From Symbiodinium natans (lineage: Eukaryota; Sar; Dinophyceae; Suessiales; Symbiodiniaceae), in NCBI GenBank assembly GCA_905221605.1, contig CAJNDS010002488.1:342900-396220 (forward strand): 53,321 nt of DNA, given 5' to 3'. The first letter of the stretch is position 1. Each line of letters starts with the position of its first letter. The position numbers were made by a program, and so were the translations under genes. This document shows positions 35,098 through 42,817 of this stretch, one piece after another. Below the pieces are notes generated by a model that saw only the letters and a list, made by a program, of their open reading frames with translations, did no database searches and was not told the origin of the DNA.

Positions 35098-35210
35098 GGA
35101 CCCCCAAGCATGTACCCCTATAAGAGGTTCCCTGCACATCCTCCTGATATGGCCCTTATGTATTCCTTAAAAAGGGCCCCCAAACCCGGTACAACCTTAC
35201 GTGTCCAAGG
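35098..35210. mobile_element. family F-like element (copy F3)
   Basis: TTGGACCCCCAAGCATGTACC at one end and CCGGTACAACCTTACGTGTC then CAAGG at the other; internal AGGGCCCCCAAACCC. It sits immediately before another element (A3). Confidence 0.5.
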
Positions 35211-35303
35211 TTGAGATGTTCCCCCTTATAGTAACAGTCCCTTCGGAAATATAGTCCCCCCAATTATAATTCCTAGTACGGACTGTTAGTATGAACATCC
35301 CAA
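35211..35303. mobile_element. family A inverted-repeat element (copy A3)
   Basis: It starts TTGAGATGTTCCCCCTTATA, has AGTAACAGTCCC facing GGACTGTTAGTAT, and ends GAACATCCCAA. It abuts the family F-like element. Confidence 0.85.
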
Positions 35304-35519
35304 GGTTTAGATTTAGAGTTTAGGGCTTCGGGTTTGGGATTTAGGGAACCTCGATTTCACGACCTCAGTTTGTGAAATGGCATCGTGAAACGTTTCAACC
35401 CATTCACAAACCCCCTAAACCAACACCCAAACCCCCCCCCCCCCCCGCCCCCCCAAAAAAAAAAAAAAAAAAACTCCTCAGCCTTGGAGAGAGTGAAGAA
35501 CCCACCCCAGACGAACCGA
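35304..35519. other. intron interior with poly-C and poly-A runs
   Basis: C run at 35431-35445 and A run at 35455-35472. No coding. Confidence 0.6.
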
Positions 35520-35589
35520 ACCTATAACAAGAAACCTGACACCTCCTGAGTCCTTCGCGGCGGCTTCCCTGAATGCGGAGTCCCGACCC
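35520..35589 (-). CDS. exon (RDSAFREAAAKDSGGVRFLV)
   Basis: Minus frame RDSAFREAAAKDSGGVRFLV. It would directly precede the phosphatase domain: VRFLVIG is strand-like. Moderately secure. Confidence 0.55.
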
Positions 35590-35806
35590 GAAACCCTAAA
35601 CCCTAGGCCCTCAACCCCTTTACAAAGGACCCCATCCACACAGCTTGAAATCCTCTAACAAAAGCCAAACGGCTCGAATCAGGGGGCTTCAGGGCCCAAT
35701 GGCTAGTTACATATACTTTCTACCCTAAACCCTAAACCCTAAACCCTAAACCCTAAACCCTATTTTAGGGCCCGAATACCCTAGCCCCAAAAAGGCTAAC
35801 CTTTCC

Positions 35807-35898
35807 TAGTGCAGCTTCTGGCGGCCGTAAAGTCTCGGGTCCCATCGTCGATGGCGTCGCCCGGGCCGAAAGAGCTGCCCAGGGTGCCTTTCGTGCAC
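35807..35898 (-). CDS. exon (GTLGSSFGPGDAIDDGTRDF)
   Basis: Minus frame CTKGTLGSSFGPGDAIDDGT then RDFTAARSCTR. CCCTAAA array (35724-35762) on the left, TTTAGGG array (35905-36025) on the right. Part of the Cys-containing linker upstream of the phosphatase domain. Confidence 0.55.
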
Positions 35899-35904
35899 GC
35901 TAGC

Positions 35905-36040
35905 GGTTCAGGGTTTAGGGTTTAGGGTTTAGGGTTTAGGGTTTAGGGTTTAGGGTTTAGGGTTTAGGGTTTAGGGGATAGGGTTTAGGGTTTAGGGTGT
36001 AGGGTTTAGGGTTTAGGGTTTAGGAGGTTGAGGGTTTAGG
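35905..36040 (+). repeat. TTTAGGG array
   Basis: About seventeen units with few variants. Confidence 0.95.
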
Positions 36041-36369
36041 ATTAGGGTTTAATCCGACCATCTGTCTCATTAATACCTCCACATTTAAAGATTCTTTCCG
36101 TCGAAAATCCGGCTGCAACACTACTTTCCATCACGGGGGTTTTCGTATGGGGAAACACACCAAGGGGGTTTAGGAGGTTTAGGGTTTAGGGGTTAGGAAG
36201 TTTCGGGTTTAGGGGGTCTAGGGCGTTTCGGGTATTTAGCGTTTGGTTTGGTCATCTTTTTTCCTGTTTGCCAGGATTAGAGTTAATGGAATGTAGGGTA
36301 TTTGAATAGGGTTTAGGATTGAGTTTGAACGTGTAAACCCCGGTACACCTGAGCCCTGGGAAAAAAAAA

Positions 36370-36905
36370 AAAAAACTTAGCCCTAAACACCCCTAAACCC
36401 TAAACCCTGAACCCTAAACCCTAAACCCCAAAAAACAAAACCCTAAACACCTATGAACCCAAAACCAATGAACCCTAAAGAGCCCTAAACCCAAAACCCA
36501 AAAACTAAAACCCTAAACAACCCATAAACCAAAAACCACTGATCCCTAAAGAGTCGCAAACCTAAACCCTTAAACCAAAACCCTAAAACCCTATAAACCC
36601 AAAACCACTGAACCAATCCCTCAATAACCTAAATGCCCTAAACACCCTAAACCCTAAACCCAAAAACTAAAACCCTAAATACCGTAAATACCGTAAATAC
36701 CGTAAATACCCTCAATACCCTCAATACCCTAAATACCCTAAATACCCTCCATACCATCAATACCCTAACTACCCTCCGTACCCTCAATACCCTAAATACC
36801 CTAAATACTCTAAGTACCCTAAGTACCCTAAACCCTAAACCCTAAACCCCAAACCCCAAACCCCAAACCCCAAACCCTAAACCCTAAACCCCAAACCCTA
36901 AACCC
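36370..36905 (-). repeat. C-rich telomere-like tract with a nonamer variant
   Basis: CCCTAAA, CCCAAAA and CCCCAAA units throughout; between about 36665 and 36835 the unit becomes the 9-mer ACCCTAAAT (variants CCTCAATA, CCTAAGTA), then returns to CCCCAAA/CCCTAAA. Confidence 0.85.
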
Positions 36906-36923
36906 ACTGAACCCTGAAGAGTC

Positions 36924-36974
36924 AGACGCGGTGCAGGACTCCGGGAGCTCACCCATGCCGCGGTTGTAGCTCTC
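36924..36974 (-). CDS. Cys-rich exon (ESYNRGMGELPESCTA)
   Basis: Minus frame ESYNRGMGELPESCTA. It resembles the SYgRG.G..P..C motif found in Cys-rich repeats of oomycete and dinoflagellate secreted proteins. Confidence 0.6.
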
Positions 36975-37302
36975 CTAAAGGGGCGGTTGTAGGGTTTAGG
37001 GTTTAGGGTTTAGGGTTTAGGAATTCGGGTTTCGGGTTTAGGGTTTAGGGTGTAGGGGTTTACGGTGTAGGGTTTCGGGTTTCGGGTTTAGAGTGTACAT
37101 AACCTTCAGGGGTATAAGGAGGGACTCCCCCTAGAAGGGACCCCTAATCATCTTCCCCGTTTTAACCACCTGCATAGACCTTAAACCGTCCCTCTATACC
37201 TGAGTAGCCCCTGAATAGATAACCCCTCAACACCCCCCAAAGGTCCCGTCTAATGGTTTCTCCTCGAGTCCCTTGATATTATACTTCTAGCATGCATCAT
37301 AC

Positions 37303-37583
37303 ATACGGTTGTAGATACAAACATAATATGTTAGAACTACTTTACAGGAGCCCAGTGTCAAAATCAATGACAAGCACATAGATATTCAAAAAGATTGATA
37401 AAAACAAGTTAATTGAATACGGTTGTAGATACAAACATAATATGTTAGAACTACTTTACAGGAGCCCAGTGTCAAAATCAATAACAAGCACATAGATATT
37501 CAAAAAGATTGATAAAAACAAGTTAATTGAATACGGTTGTAGATACAAACATAATATGTTAGAACTACTTTACAGGAGCCCAG
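37303..37583. repeat. 114 bp tandem repeat overlapping a splice donor
   Basis: Unit 1 is 37303-37416, unit 2 is 37417-37530 and a partial unit 3 is 37531-37583. Units 1 and 2 differ by one base (CAATGACAAG against CAATAACAAG). Each unit contains, on the minus strand, the exon end and donor GGGCTCCT|GTAAAGT, so the duplication has copied a functional-looking 5' splice site. Confidence 0.9.
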
Positions 37584-37668
37584 CGGTCCCAGAAAGAGCG
37601 TTTGGGTACAAAGATCGTCGGCCCAGAGCCACATCAAGCATGTATGGCGGAGGAGGGGACTTCGACTT
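37573..37668 (-). CDS. exon (PYMLDVALGRRSLYPNALSG)
   Basis: Minus frame SKSPPPPYMLDVALGRRSLY then PNALSGTAGLL, ending at a GTAAAG donor (37567-37572). The donor and exon edge are duplicated downstream in the 114 bp repeat. Confidence 0.6.
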
Positions 37669-37962
37669 TAGGGCTATAGGGTTTCGGGTTTAGGGATTAG
37701 GGTTTAGGGTTTAGGGCTTCTGATTCAGCTCTATGTGGACAGGAGGGGTTATCGGCTTAATTCAGGGGTTTTTGCAAAGGCAAAGAGGCACGGAATGTAG
37801 GGCTTCAGGTGTTTGGGTACTTTGGTTCTAGGCATTCCTATTCAAAGAGTTCCCCCCCTTTGGTTTAGGGTTTAGGGTTTAGGGTTTAGGGTTTAGGGTC
37901 CAGCATCCCTGACTACAGCTTTAACTCCTACCTAAGCGCCCACGCAACCCAAAACGAAGTCT
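37669..37962. other. intron interior with TTTAGGG patches
   Basis: TTTAGGG-type units at 37680-37715 and 37862-37900. Confidence 0.55.
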
Positions 37963-38026
37963 TTGCTCCCAAACAAGAACTTTTTGTACCTAGTGCTCAT
38001 TGCCCACTTCTCATGTTTGGGAGCAA
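37963..38026. mobile_element. 13 bp inverted-repeat element
   Basis: TTGCTCCCAAACA at 37963-37975 and TGTTTGGGAGCAA at 38014-38026, perfect inverse, with a 38 bp loop. Confidence 0.65.
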
Positions 38027-38217
38027 CCACTTTTTTGGCTCCAGAAACCCGAACTCAAAAGCCAAGTCCTACGGCCCTGAACCCCAAATCCTAAACCTTA
38101 ACACCCAAAGGCTTTAACTCCCAAACTCCCTAAAGCCCTAAACCGAAACCCGACACCTTGAATCCTACACCCTCACACCCTTACCAACGCCCTACAACCC
38201 TAAAACCCTTAACCAAC

Positions 38218-38272
38218 AAAATGGCCAAGGATCCATGAGTTCGGTTTCAAGGTTCCATCCGTCTTTCCTCGG
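38218..38272 (-). CDS. Cys-rich-region exon (KDGWNLETELMDPWPF)
   Basis: Minus frame PRKDGWNLETELMDPWPF after a TTCGCAG acceptor. Confidence 0.55.
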
Positions 38273-38339
38273 CTGCGAACGAAGGACCGGAAGATGAGTT
38301 ACTAAAAGAAAACGACATGGTCAAGGGTTTAGGGCCAGG

Positions 38340-38467
38340 CTTTGTGTACATACTATGTCTCTCTCTATATATATATATATATGTTATCAGCTTATGTATC
38401 TGCCTCTCTCTCTCTCTCCGAATGCATCTACTTATATCTATGTCTATATATATATATATATAGATCT
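38340..38467. repeat. AT-rich (TA)n and CT-rich microsatellite intron
   Basis: (TA)n at 38370-38382 and 38448-38462 with (TC)n at 38405-38419. The plus open frame at 38342-38593 is an artefact of this. Confidence 0.8.
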
Positions 38468-38592
38468 ATAGGCTGTACCCCTCATCTTGCAACACATAGG
38501 AAGCGTTGGTCCCGTAAAACAGCCCGGTGTCTTGCAGACGCCGCCAGCGATCTCCGTCCAGCCGTCGGGGCAGTCCTCTTTTCATTCCCTTA
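38468..38592 (-). CDS. Cys-rich exon (CPDGWTEIAGGVCKTPGC)
   Basis: The minus frame EDCPDGWTEIAGGVCKTPGC continues with FTGPTLPMCCKMRGTA. The C-P-x-G-(Y/W)-x5-6-G-x-x-C spacing is typical of Cys-rich repeats in protist secreted proteins. Confidence 0.65.
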
Positions 38593-38616
38593 ACTAGCCT
38601 GCCATGATTATATATA

Positions 38617-38700
38617 ATTATGTATTATATATGTATTATATATGTATTATATATGTATTATATATGTATTATATATGTATTATATATGTATAATATATAC
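38617..38700. repeat. 11 bp GTATTATATAT satellite
   Basis: About seven copies of an 11-mer. Confidence 0.9.
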
Positions 38701-38849
38701 ATATATAGTTAACACATATATGTATATAGATAAATAAATAAATATACATATTTTTTGTATGTATGTATATACAACAGAGTGAGTATATGGGAAGATTTGA
38801 GGGTTCGGGGATATCAACCAGCCTTGACATTTGTCGGTCTATATAAACG

Positions 38850-38956
38850 GTTGAGAGCTTTCAGCCTCCGATCCTCCTTCCAGCACATGTTCAGGATGTC
38901 CAGCGGGTAGTCGAAGTTGCAGTAGTCGTAGCAGAACCCTCCATGGAACTCTTTCC
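38850..38956 (-). CDS. Cys-rich exon (KEFHGGFCYDYCNFDYPLDI)
   Basis: Minus frame KEFHGGFCYDYCNFDYPLDI then LNMCWKEDRRLKALN after a CCTAG acceptor. The GG(f/l)CY..C...Y pattern is that of the same Cys-rich repeat class. It joins the LamG-like exon across the family G intron. Confidence 0.7.
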
Positions 38957-39065
38957 TAGGATGGCCCATGAAACCCTCTGAAAAATATTCATGAATTAGG
39001 TCCTCTTAGGGTTTAGGGTTTTGGGTTTAGGGTCTAGGGTTCAAACTATGAAATATCCGGGCCTA
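38957..39065 (-). mobile_element. family G element forming a complete intron
   Basis: In sense it starts GTAGGCCCGGATATTTCATA and ends GGGTTTCATGGGCCATCCTA-G. The ends are inverted (GGCCCGGATATTTCATAG against ATGAATATTTTTC..., and TAGGCCC against GGGCCATCCTA). It contains a short CCCTAAACCC array in sense. Frame continuity (GKL-G-KEF) requires the same one-base offset as the family C intron at 14.7 kb. Confidence 0.7.
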
Positions 39066-39127
39066 CCAAGTTTCCCATTCACGCAGAGCATGATGTTCCC
39101 GGTCTGAGGGTCGTAGGCTCCTGTTGC
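39066..39127 (-). CDS. LamG-like exon (AYDPQTGNIMLCVNGKL)
   Basis: Minus frame GAYDPQTGNIMLCVNGKL. In laminin-G/concanavalin-like lectin folds the strand pair reads (v/a).YD..tG.i.LYvNG.l. Preceding exon ends ...CCWFV, giving WFVGAYDPQTG when joined by a GA-AG intron. Confidence 0.7.
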
Positions 39128-39308
39128 TTGGTAGGGAATGAGGGAATACCCTCTATCCCCCTACACATACCCTTTAAGGGATTATACAGGGTATCCCTCT
39201 ATATATATACCCTTTAAGGGATTATATAGGGTATCCCTCTATATATATATATATATATATATACATACATTCCCTTTAAGGGATTATCTAGGGTACCCCT
39301 CATTTCCT
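39128..39308 (-). mobile_element. family H element filling an intron
   Basis: About 180 bp. Three copies of the unit CCCTTTAAGGGATTAT(A/C)(C/T)AGGGTA at about 39170, 39209 and 39272, separated by TATATA-rich spacers. Its edges AATGAGGGAATACCC and GGGTACCCCTCATTTCC are inverted repeats. In sense the intron starts GAAATGAGG and ends AACAG, and the reading frame is kept. Confidence 0.75.
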
Positions 39309-39412
39309 ACGAACCAGCAGCAGGCTCCTTCTACGGGCGACGCGTCCCGCACGTCCCCGAAGTCGCCTTCGCTCGGGCCGCCGGAGACGATGGGGTTGCC
39401 CAGCCTGGAGGG
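39309..39412 (-). CDS. LamG-like exon (RLGNPIVSGGPSEGDFGDVR)
   Basis: Minus frame RLGNPIVSGGPSEGDFGDVR then DASPVEGACCWFV. Most 5' of the exons I can tie to the phosphatase mosaic by reading frame. Exons at 39.86 kb and above may also belong. Confidence 0.65.
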
Positions 39413-39434
39413 CCCCCAAAAGAGCCCTAAAAGG

Positions 39435-39505
39435 GTTTAGGGTTTAGGGTTTAGGGTTTAGGGTTTAGGGTTTAGGGTTTAGGGTTTAGGGTTTAGGGTT
39501 TAGGG
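39435..39505 (+). repeat. TTTAGGG array
   Basis: Ten units. Confidence 0.95.
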
Positions 39506-39770
39506 TACAAAACCTTAAACAGGGATTATAGTAGTATAGGCTAGACCCAAATGAACTCCAAAAGGGTTTATGGTAGAAAAACCTTTATGAATAGGGAATA
39601 TCGGTTTTAAGGAAATCATAGTAGTATAGGGTATATGACCCCAAGTTTAGGGGACCCTAAAAGGGTTTATGGTACAAAAACCGATTATAGTAGTATAGGC
39701 ATATGACCTCAATTTGATTTGGGAATCACAGCATAGTATAGGGTATATGACCCCCAATTTCAAGGCTCAT
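39506..39770. mobile_element. family E-type repeats in tandem
   Basis: Recurring phrases: AAAGGGTTTATGGTA(C/G)AAAA at 39559 and 39660, ATAGTAGTATAGG at 39526, 39626 and 39676, and ATATGACC(C/T)C at 39642, 39701 and 39747. Two or more partial copies appear nested. Confidence 0.6.
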
Positions 39771-39779
39771 CTTCGCCCT

Positions 39780-39850
39780 AAACCCTAAACCCTAAACCCT
39801 AAACCCTAAACCCTAAACCCTAAACCCTAAACCCTAAACCCTAAACCCCT
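39780..39850 (-). repeat. CCCTAAA array
   Basis: Ten units, directly left of the exon at 39858. Together with 39435-39505 it makes inverted arrays within one intron. Confidence 0.95.
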
Positions 39851-39857
39851 TTTGGTC

Positions 39858-39929
39858 CCCAAGGATCGGGTCGAGCTCGGGAGGCGGCGTGGTGGTCGGC
39901 ACGCCCTCCGCTGGGTCGACCTTCGCCTG
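39858..39929 (-). CDS. Pro/Thr-rich exon (AEGVPTTTPPPELDPILG)
   Basis: Minus frame AKVDPAEGVPTTTPPPELDP then ILG. A linker-like exon after a CCAG acceptor. Confidence 0.6.
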
Positions 39930-39939
39930 GTTCCGAGTC

Positions 39940-39976
39940 TGAACCCAGGAGTAACCTAGGAATAGCAAGGGTGCCC
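39940..39976. mobile_element. family B fragment (copy B8)
   Basis: ACCCAGGAGTAACCTAGGAA then AGCAAGGGTGCCCT, replaced abruptly by a TTTAGGG array (39977-40026). It shows an element arm running straight into telomere-like repeats. Confidence 0.75.
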
Positions 39977-40032
39977 TGTTTAGGGTTTAGGGTTTAGGGT
40001 TTAGGGTTTAGGGTTTAGGGTTTAGGGATAAA

Positions 40033-40196
40033 CCCCCCTGCCGCCTTTTCGTAGTCCTCCTTGAAGAGCTCCTGGGCGCCGGCCACGCCATCCACCGCAC
40101 CGGGAGTGTGGCCCACGGCGGCCTCGGCGGCGAAGGCCCAAGTCTTGGCGGCCTCCTCCATGGATTCCGCGGACATGAATGGGGTCGCCTCGGTCG
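40033..40196 (-). CDS. exon (MEEAAKTWAFAAEAAVGHTP)
   Basis: The minus frame TEATPFMSAESMEEAAKTWA continues through FAAEAAVGHTPGAVDGVAGA to QELFKEDYEKAAGG: 55 codons, strongly coding and Ala-rich helical. It may link the EF-hand exon to the Pro-rich exon. Confidence 0.7.
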
Positions 40197-40282
40197 GACG
40201 TTAGGGCTTTTGGGGGCCTTTCTACTTGGGGTTTAGGGTGTGATGGTAGGGCATTAGGGCTTTTGGGGCCAATCTAGGGTTT

Positions 40283-40350
40283 CGGGTGACATATGCTGAC
40301 ACTGGGACTTGGGACCGTCTTTGTTCAACCTGGACATGGCCGTCTCTGGA
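40283..40350 (-). CDS. exon candidate (MSRLNKDGPKSQCQHMSP)
   Basis: Minus frame PETAMSRLNKDGPKSQCQHM. Short; composition support. Confidence 0.4.
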
Positions 40351-40405
40351 TTTTAAGTACTTGGGTTTTAGGGTTTTAGGGTTTAGGGTTTAGGGTTTAG
40401 GGTTT

Positions 40406-40453
40406 CTTCGTGTGCAGTAGTGTTGAAGTAGTCGGGGAGTTCACGCAGGGTGT
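40406..40453 (-). CDS. exon candidate (TLRELPDYFNTTAHE)
   Basis: Minus frame TLRELPDYFNTTAHE, abutting a TTTAGGG array on the left. Confidence 0.5.
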
Positions 40454-40551
40454 GTTGTACAGGCTTTAGGGTGCGGGCCGACTTGGGTTTAGTGCTCAAT
40501 CAGGGTTTCTGGGCTGAGAGAGAGAAGGCGTTAGTGGTGACCGATCAGGGT

Positions 40552-40610
40552 ACTTTGAGGGATTTTGGCAAAGTCCGGATCATTGTTCAGGTGCCCCTCG
40601 GAGAACCCCC
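40552..40610 (-). CDS. exon candidate (GFSEGHLNNDPDFAKIPQS)
   Basis: Minus frame GFSEGHLNNDPDFAKIPQS. Protein-like; next in sense after the EF-hand exon. Confidence 0.5.
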
Positions 40611-40759
40611 GTAAGTTTCAAAAGACGGCTCGGTGTAAACCAACTGGGGTTGCCGAAATTCGGAGCACCTTATTGGGGTCCTTATGACAAGGAAACCCTA
40701 CTATGTGGGATCAATATTGGAGATCCCCTATTTTCGTAAACCCTTAAAACCCTGAACCC

Positions 40760-40836
40760 GGAACCCTAAACCCTAAACCCTAAACCCTAAACCCTAAACC
40801 CTAAACCCTAAACCCTAAACCCTAAACCCTAAACTC
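40760..40836 (-). repeat. CCCTAAA array
   Basis: Eleven units left of the EF-hand exon; TTTAGGG units (40975-41062, partly TTTTAGG) lie on its right. Confidence 0.95.
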
Positions 40837-40845
40837 ATCTGGGTG

Positions 40846-40947
40846 CCACGCCTTTCGTGCTCTTCGGCGCTCGGCATCGCGCGCCAGCACCGTGGCGTAC
40901 TCCTCCACGCTCAGAACGCCGTCCTGGTTCTCATCCGCCGCCTGCAC
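40846..40947 (-). CDS. EF-hand exon (canonical loop)
   Basis: Minus frame VQAADENQDGVLSVEEYATV continues with LARDAERRRARKAW. The loop D-E-N-Q-D-G-V-L-S-V-E-E has acidic or Asn residues at 1, 3, 5, Gly at 6, hydrophobic at 8 and Glu at 12: a full calcium-binding EF-hand. A basic helix follows. It may be the partner hand of the gene further right (49-50.6 kb) or a separate gene. Confidence 0.75.
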
Positions 40948-41086
40948 CTGGGTAGGATGGTGTAAGCCTTGAAAGGTTTAGGGTTTAGGGGGGTTTTGGG
41001 GGTTTAGGTTTTAGGTTTTAGGTTTTAGGTTTTAGGGTTTAGGGTTTAGGGTTTAGGGTTAGGGGTTACGGGGCTTTCCGGGCTGT

Positions 41087-41180
41087 AGGGATTATATAGG
41101 GTATCTTAGTATGGGCCCAGGGCCCGCATACTTCAGAACCCTTAAAAAGGGAGGTAATGGCCCACATTTTGGGACCATGG
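41087..41180. mobile_element. family D element
   Basis: GGGATTATATAGGGTATCTTA, GTATGGGCCCAGGGCCCGCA, then TTTTGGGACCATGG. Confidence 0.5.
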
Positions 41181-41865
41181 AACCCTAAACCCTAAACCCT
41201 AAACCCTAAACCCGTAGAGATGAAGTTGTTGCTCAGGATGGGAGATTATACAACCCTAAAACCCTAAGAACTAAAACCTTCAAATCCTAACACCCGAAAA
41301 CCCTTTAAAAGACTACTTAAACCCTGCATCGAAATCCTAAGAACCCGAAACCCCCTAAGCAAAGCCAAACTAAACCTCGTCCAAGGCACCAATCCCTATA
41401 TTACCCTTCCAAGAAAGAATCTTCTTGATGGTTGAATGTTTTTGCTTTGTTTTTTGTTTGGGGGGGGGGGGGGAGGGGCTGCTTGAGGAAATTGTAGCAG
41501 CAAACCCGCAGAACCAAAGCAAAGCGCGTCAAAGGCACCAACTGACCAAAACCTAAACCTTAAACTCGAAACCCCAAATCTTACTAAACCCTAAGACCCT
41601 AAGACCCTGAAACCCTAAAACCCGAACACCCTAAAACCCTAACACCCAAAACCCTAAGACCCTAAACCACTAGAAGCCTAAAACACCAAAACCCAAAAAA
41701 CCCTAATTAAAACCCCAAAGCCCTAAGCCAAACCAAGCCAATGTCCGTCCAAGGCACTCAAAATGTGCGGGTCAAGAACTATCATCCCTAAACCCTAAAC
41801 CCTAAACCCTAAACTTGGCCCTAATTAAACCCTAAACCCTAAACCCTAAACCCTAAACCCTAAAG
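41181..41865. repeat. degenerate CCCTAAA-type tract with poly-G
   Basis: CCCTAAA, CCCTAAAAC and CCCTAAGAC units almost throughout; a G run at 41460-41473. The phrase GTCCAAGGCACC (with variants) recurs at 41379, 41530 and 41749. A short minus frame MIVLDPHILSALDGHWL at 41737-41787 is possible. Confidence 0.6.
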
Positions 41866-42045
41866 TCCGGCTGAGGGCTCGCTACCACCACGTGAGAGCC
41901 CGAAGCCGTCCGAGCGCTCAGCGAGCCACCTGGCCACACGCCACGTGCAGCCCAGGTAAAGCTGTGGCTGCTGAACGCCTTGGCAAGATGAGCACACAGC
42001 CGTGCGCGCCAGGCGGTCGAGCCTTTGAGTGTCAAATTCAAACCC
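41866..42045 (-). CDS. exon candidate, frame uncertain
   Basis: Two minus frames are open over about 180 bases (LYLGCTWRVARWLAERSDGF and HLAKAFSSHSFTWAARGVW). GC-rich island with CCCTAAA to the left and a poly-C run to the right. Coding is likely, product unknown. Confidence 0.4.
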
Positions 42046-42075
42046 TAAACCCAAGCACCCCACACCGGCGCCACC

Positions 42076-42076
<1 letters not shown>

Positions 42077-42120
<44 letters not shown>
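42077..42120. repeat. poly-C run
   Basis: 44 consecutive C. Gly- and Pro-rich open frames here are artefacts. Confidence 0.95.
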
Positions 42121-42123
<3 letters not shown>

Positions 42124-42785
42124 CCCAGGCCCCACCCCCCCCCTTTAGCGCATGAGCAAGGTGTTGGCTTGTTGCACCATGGCACCTGTTGTCTCTCAAG
42201 CCTTTCGCTCGTCCTGTGCCACAACTCTGGCATGTCATGCGGGACATGGTTTTTGTGGCTCCTCTCCTATCTGTATGAGGGTCTCGGGGTTGGCTCAAGG
42301 TGACCGGGGTTTTTGGGCTCTCAGCGGACATCCCGGCACAACAAAGTGGGGCCGCCCTCGATGCTGCCAGGATGCTCCGCGCCCCGGCCCCGTCACACAA
42401 ACGGGTTGTCAGCCGGTCCCACCGAGACGAACTTAAAGACTTTGCCGGCGCCCCTGCGCCCGTGCCGAAAAACCAGTTTAGGTTTGGAAGCCCCGTTTTC
42501 CTGCGGGCCAGCCCTGAGCGGGAGCCGGCTCTCACCCGGCCTTTGCTGACCTCGAGGTCAAGCCGGGGCGGCCCGGTGCCAACATCCACCGGGACGCTTT
42601 AAGACAGCCGCGCGGCTGCCGTGGAACAGGCCCACGGCGGATGAGAGCACTGGGGCCGAAACCCTACAATGCTATACGCCGGGTGCTTTGGGGTGGGTGT
42701 ACCGCCGCGCGACGCGCGCGTTGGAGTGGGCCCGTGAAAGCCGATCTATAGGGCCAACGACGCGCGCTAAGAACGTGGCCACACC
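42121..42785. other. GC-rich island without telomere-like repeats
   Basis: About 650 bp with no heptamers and long open frames on both strands (minus 42038-42589; plus 42152-42602, partly from non-ATG starts). TTGGCTCAAG at 42291-42300 matches the last ten bases of the dinoflagellate spliced leader. It could be a decayed retro-copied gene on the plus strand, or chance. No recognised protein. Confidence 0.35.
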
Positions 42786-42817
42786 CTGAACCCTAAACCC
42801 TAAACCCTAGTCCGTCC

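Larger units (their letters stand above)
18852..39412 (-). other. gene span: LamG-like/Cys-rich/calcineurin-like metallophosphoesterase
   Basis: Inferred mosaic gene on the minus strand. Exon order in sense is: LamG-like exons (39.41-39.07 kb), Cys-rich exons (38.95-36.93), an N-terminal phosphatase region (35.9-34.3), then metallophosphoesterase motifs in family order: AFVSDTQLPWC, GVFITGDLTAY, PGLGNHDYANN, VHLHNYPTY, LLIHDMGGHF, VFAGHFHSWGGH and AVPIIRNWAPDQASF. These are the metal-binding blocks of secreted calcineurin-like phosphatases (D.., GD, GNHD, H, GHxH). It is probably a secreted or cell-surface phosphatase. Introns hold telomere-like arrays and introner-like elements. The stretch 22.2-28.3 kb inside the span carries exons that look like another gene. 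Splicing is not proven, and two tandem phosphatase genes, each partial, are an alternative. Confidence 0.65.

Noticed and set aside
37303-37583. CRISPR-like array
   Set aside because: Two and a half adjacent 114 bp units without spacers, in a eukaryotic setting.
41860-42155. Gly-rich and Pro-rich frames over 42.08-42.12 kb
   Set aside because: They depend on the 44-base C run. Only the part left of the run could be an exon.
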